64,000 nucleotides of DNA from Caulobacter segnis (lineage in GTDB: Bacteria > Pseudomonadota > Alphaproteobacteria > Caulobacterales > Caulobacteraceae): assembly GCF_029543125.1 (NCBI RefSeq), contig NZ_JARQWW010000005.1:392493-456492 (forward strand). Reading direction: 5' to 3'. The notes beneath the pieces were generated by a model. That model made no database searches and was not told the origin of the DNA. It worked only from the letters and a program-made list of their open reading frames with translations. Of this stretch, positions 62,784-64,000 are shown piece by piece (the stretch's first letter is position 1; every line of letters begins with the position of its first letter). The translations under genes and the position numbers were made by a program.

Positions 62784-63857
62784 ATGACCGATCTCGCCAC
62801 GCTCGAAGCTGAAATCACCGCCCAGATCGCCGCCGCAGGCGACGTCGCCGCCATCGAGGCGGTCCGCGTCTCGGCCCTTGGAAAGTCGGGATCCGTCTCC
62901 GCCCTGCTCAAGACCCTCGGCGCCATGAGCCCCGAGGAGCGCAAGGAGCGCGGCGCCCAGATCAACGCCGTCCGCGACCGGGTGCAGACCGCCCTGGCCG
63001 AGAAGAAGGCCGCGCTGGAGACCGCCGAGCTCGACGCCCGCCTGGCGTCGGAGACCCTCGACCTGACCCTGCCCGCGCCGTACCGCCGCAAGGGCTCGGT
63101 CCACCCGACCATGCAGACCATGGACGAGATGGTCTCGATCTTCGCCGAGATGGGCTTCGCCGTGGCCGAGGGCCCGGACATCGAGGACGACTTCCACAAC
63201 TTCACCGCCCTGAACTTCCCCGAGAAGCACCCGGCGCGTGAGATGCACGACACCTTCTTCTTCAACCCGAAGGAAACGGGTGAGCGCATGCTGCTGCGCA
63301 CGCACACCAGCCCCGTGCAGGTGCGCACCATGCTGAACCAAAAGCCGCCGATCCGGATCATCGCCCCGGGCCGCACCTATCGCTGCGACAGCGACGCGAC
63401 CCACACCCCGATGTTCCACCAGGTCGAAGGCCTGGTGATCGACAAGGCCATCCACATGGGCCATCTGAAGTGGACCTTGGAGACTTTCCTCGCCCGCTTC
63501 TTCGAGACGGACGCGGTCACCACGCGCTTCCGCCCGCACCACTTCCCGTTCACCGAGCCGAGCGCCGAAACCGACGTCGGCTGCGACCGCTCGGGCGGCG
63601 AGATCAAGATCGGCACGGGCAGCGACTGGCTGGAGATCCTGGGCTGCGGGATGGTCCATCCCAACGTGCTCAAGGCCTGCGGCATCGACCCGGACGAGTA
63701 CCAGGGCTTCGCCTTCGGCATGGGCGTCGACCGGCTGGGGATGCTGAAGTACGGCATGCCCGACCTGCGCGACATGTTCGCCTCGGACAGCCGCTGGCTG
63801 GGCCACTACGGCTTCAGCGCCTTCTCGGCGCCGAACCTGGCGAGCGGCCTGAGCTGA
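62784..63857 (+). CDS. pheS: Phenylalanine-tRNA ligase alpha subunit
   Basis: 357 residues. An N-terminal coiled coil (about 1-90), then the class-II catalytic core: [54 protein letters not shown] (motif 2-like), [33 protein letters not shown] and motif 3 in [20 protein letters not shown]. The beta subunit gene pheT normally follows but lies beyond the window. Start ATG 62784 has no strong ribosome binding site. Confidence 0.96.
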   Translation: MTDLATLEAEITAQIAAAGDVAAIEAVRVSALGKSGSVSALLKTLGAMSPEERKERGAQINAVRDRVQTALAEKKAALETAELDARLASETLDLTLPAPYRRKGSVHPTMQTMDEMVSIFAEMGFAVAEGPDIEDDFHNFTALNFPEKHPAREMHDTFFFNPKETGERMLLRTHTSPVQVRTMLNQKPPIRIIAPGRTYRCDSDATHTPMFHQVEGLVIDKAIHMGHLKWTLETFLARFFETDAVTTRFRPHHFPFTEPSAETDVGCDRSGGEIKIGTGSDWLEILGCGMVHPNVLKACGIDPDEYQGFAFGMGVDRLGMLKYGMPDLRDMFASDSRWLGHYGFSAFSAPNLASGLS

Positions 63858-63862
63858 TTAGA

Positions 63863-64000
63863 TGCTCCCCCGCTGGGGGAGCTCCCGGCGAAGCTGGGTG
63901 AGGGGGAGGGCCCCCCCCCCCCGGGGGGGGGCCCACCCCCCCCGGGGGGGGGGGTGTGTAGTGGGGGCGGGGGGGGGGAAATCCGCTGGGGGGAGAGCAA
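63863..64000. other. Repeat followed by G/C homopolymer tail (likely contig-end artefact)
   Basis: 63863 to about 63910 is another copy of the interspersed G/C-tract repeat (GCTCCCCCGCTGGGGGAGC and on). From 63910 the sequence becomes long C and G runs, unlike anything else in the window. It looks like sequencing error over a palindrome at a contig end. Confidence 0.7.

Overview
The window is about 64 kb of GC-rich alphaproteobacterial chromosome. Several markers point to the order Caulobacterales (Caulobacter, Brevundimonas or Phenylobacterium). It carries the cell-cycle regulator gcrA with DnaA-box-like, GANTC and CtrA-like sites in its upstream region, an Entner-Doudoroff operon zwf-pgl-edd, many exported peptidases, and interspersed palindromic repeats of types I associate with this group. 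The genus cannot be fixed from sequence reading alone. Both ends are cut: a Crp/Fnr-type regulator has no 5' end at the left edge. At the right edge, pheS is followed by about 100 nt of implausible G/C homopolymers that look like a contig-end artefact.

Layout, left to right. 1-8.7 kb: Crp-type regulator fragment, zwf-pgl-edd (minus strand, with a LacI-type palindrome in front), an acyltransferase and LysE exporter pair, astB, a small membrane protein, and an HD-domain protein. 8.8-9.4 kb: tRNA-Gly(CCC) followed by nearly 500 nt without a secure gene, holding a perfect 24-nt AT-rich palindrome. 9.4-17.4 kb: triple-PAS hybrid histidine kinase, a DUF3850 protein, pstS behind a Pho-box-like site, a DEAD-box RNA helicase, and a small operon of two membrane proteins and an XRE regulator behind a 14-bp-arm palindrome. 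17.4-26.9 kb: dCTP deaminase, metZ-apaG, membrane dipeptidase, argD-argF-hslO, an ABC-2 permease without a neighbouring ATPase, and gcrA. 27-36 kb: xseA, a DUF2093 protein, an M23 peptidase, a single-domain-like response regulator, an LpxL-type acyltransferase, an XRE regulator behind a sigma-54-like promoter, hisN, a hydrolase, an SCP2 protein, two tandem exported methyltransferase-fold proteins, and hsp20 with a leader that resembles a ROSE RNA thermometer.

36-50.8 kb: two tandem pentapeptide-repeat proteins, a RibD-like deaminase, gpmA, kdsD with neighbours, a phosphomannomutase/phosphoglucomutase, a DUF969-DUF979-DUF2891 operon, and divergent glmM and glmS. 50.8-64 kb: an NAD-dependent epimerase-like protein, a hydrolase-lipoprotein pair, a GT4-GT9 glycosyltransferase pair, a BON-domain protein, infC that appears to start at ATT, two tandem S9 peptidases, a MarR regulator, and rpmI-rplT-pheS.

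Functionally the window is mostly core genome. Its themes are central sugar metabolism (zwf, pgl, edd, gpmA, phosphohexomutase), envelope precursors (glmM, glmS, kdsD, LpxL-like, GT4/GT9), arginine biosynthesis and breakdown (argD, argF, astB), cell-cycle control (gcrA) and translation (infC, rpmI, rplT, pheS). I see no prophage, CRISPR array or intact insertion sequence. The least understood parts are the DUF969-DUF979-DUF2891 operon, the exported methyltransferase pair, the pentapeptide pair, the XRE/membrane-protein operon, and several regulatory elements described below.
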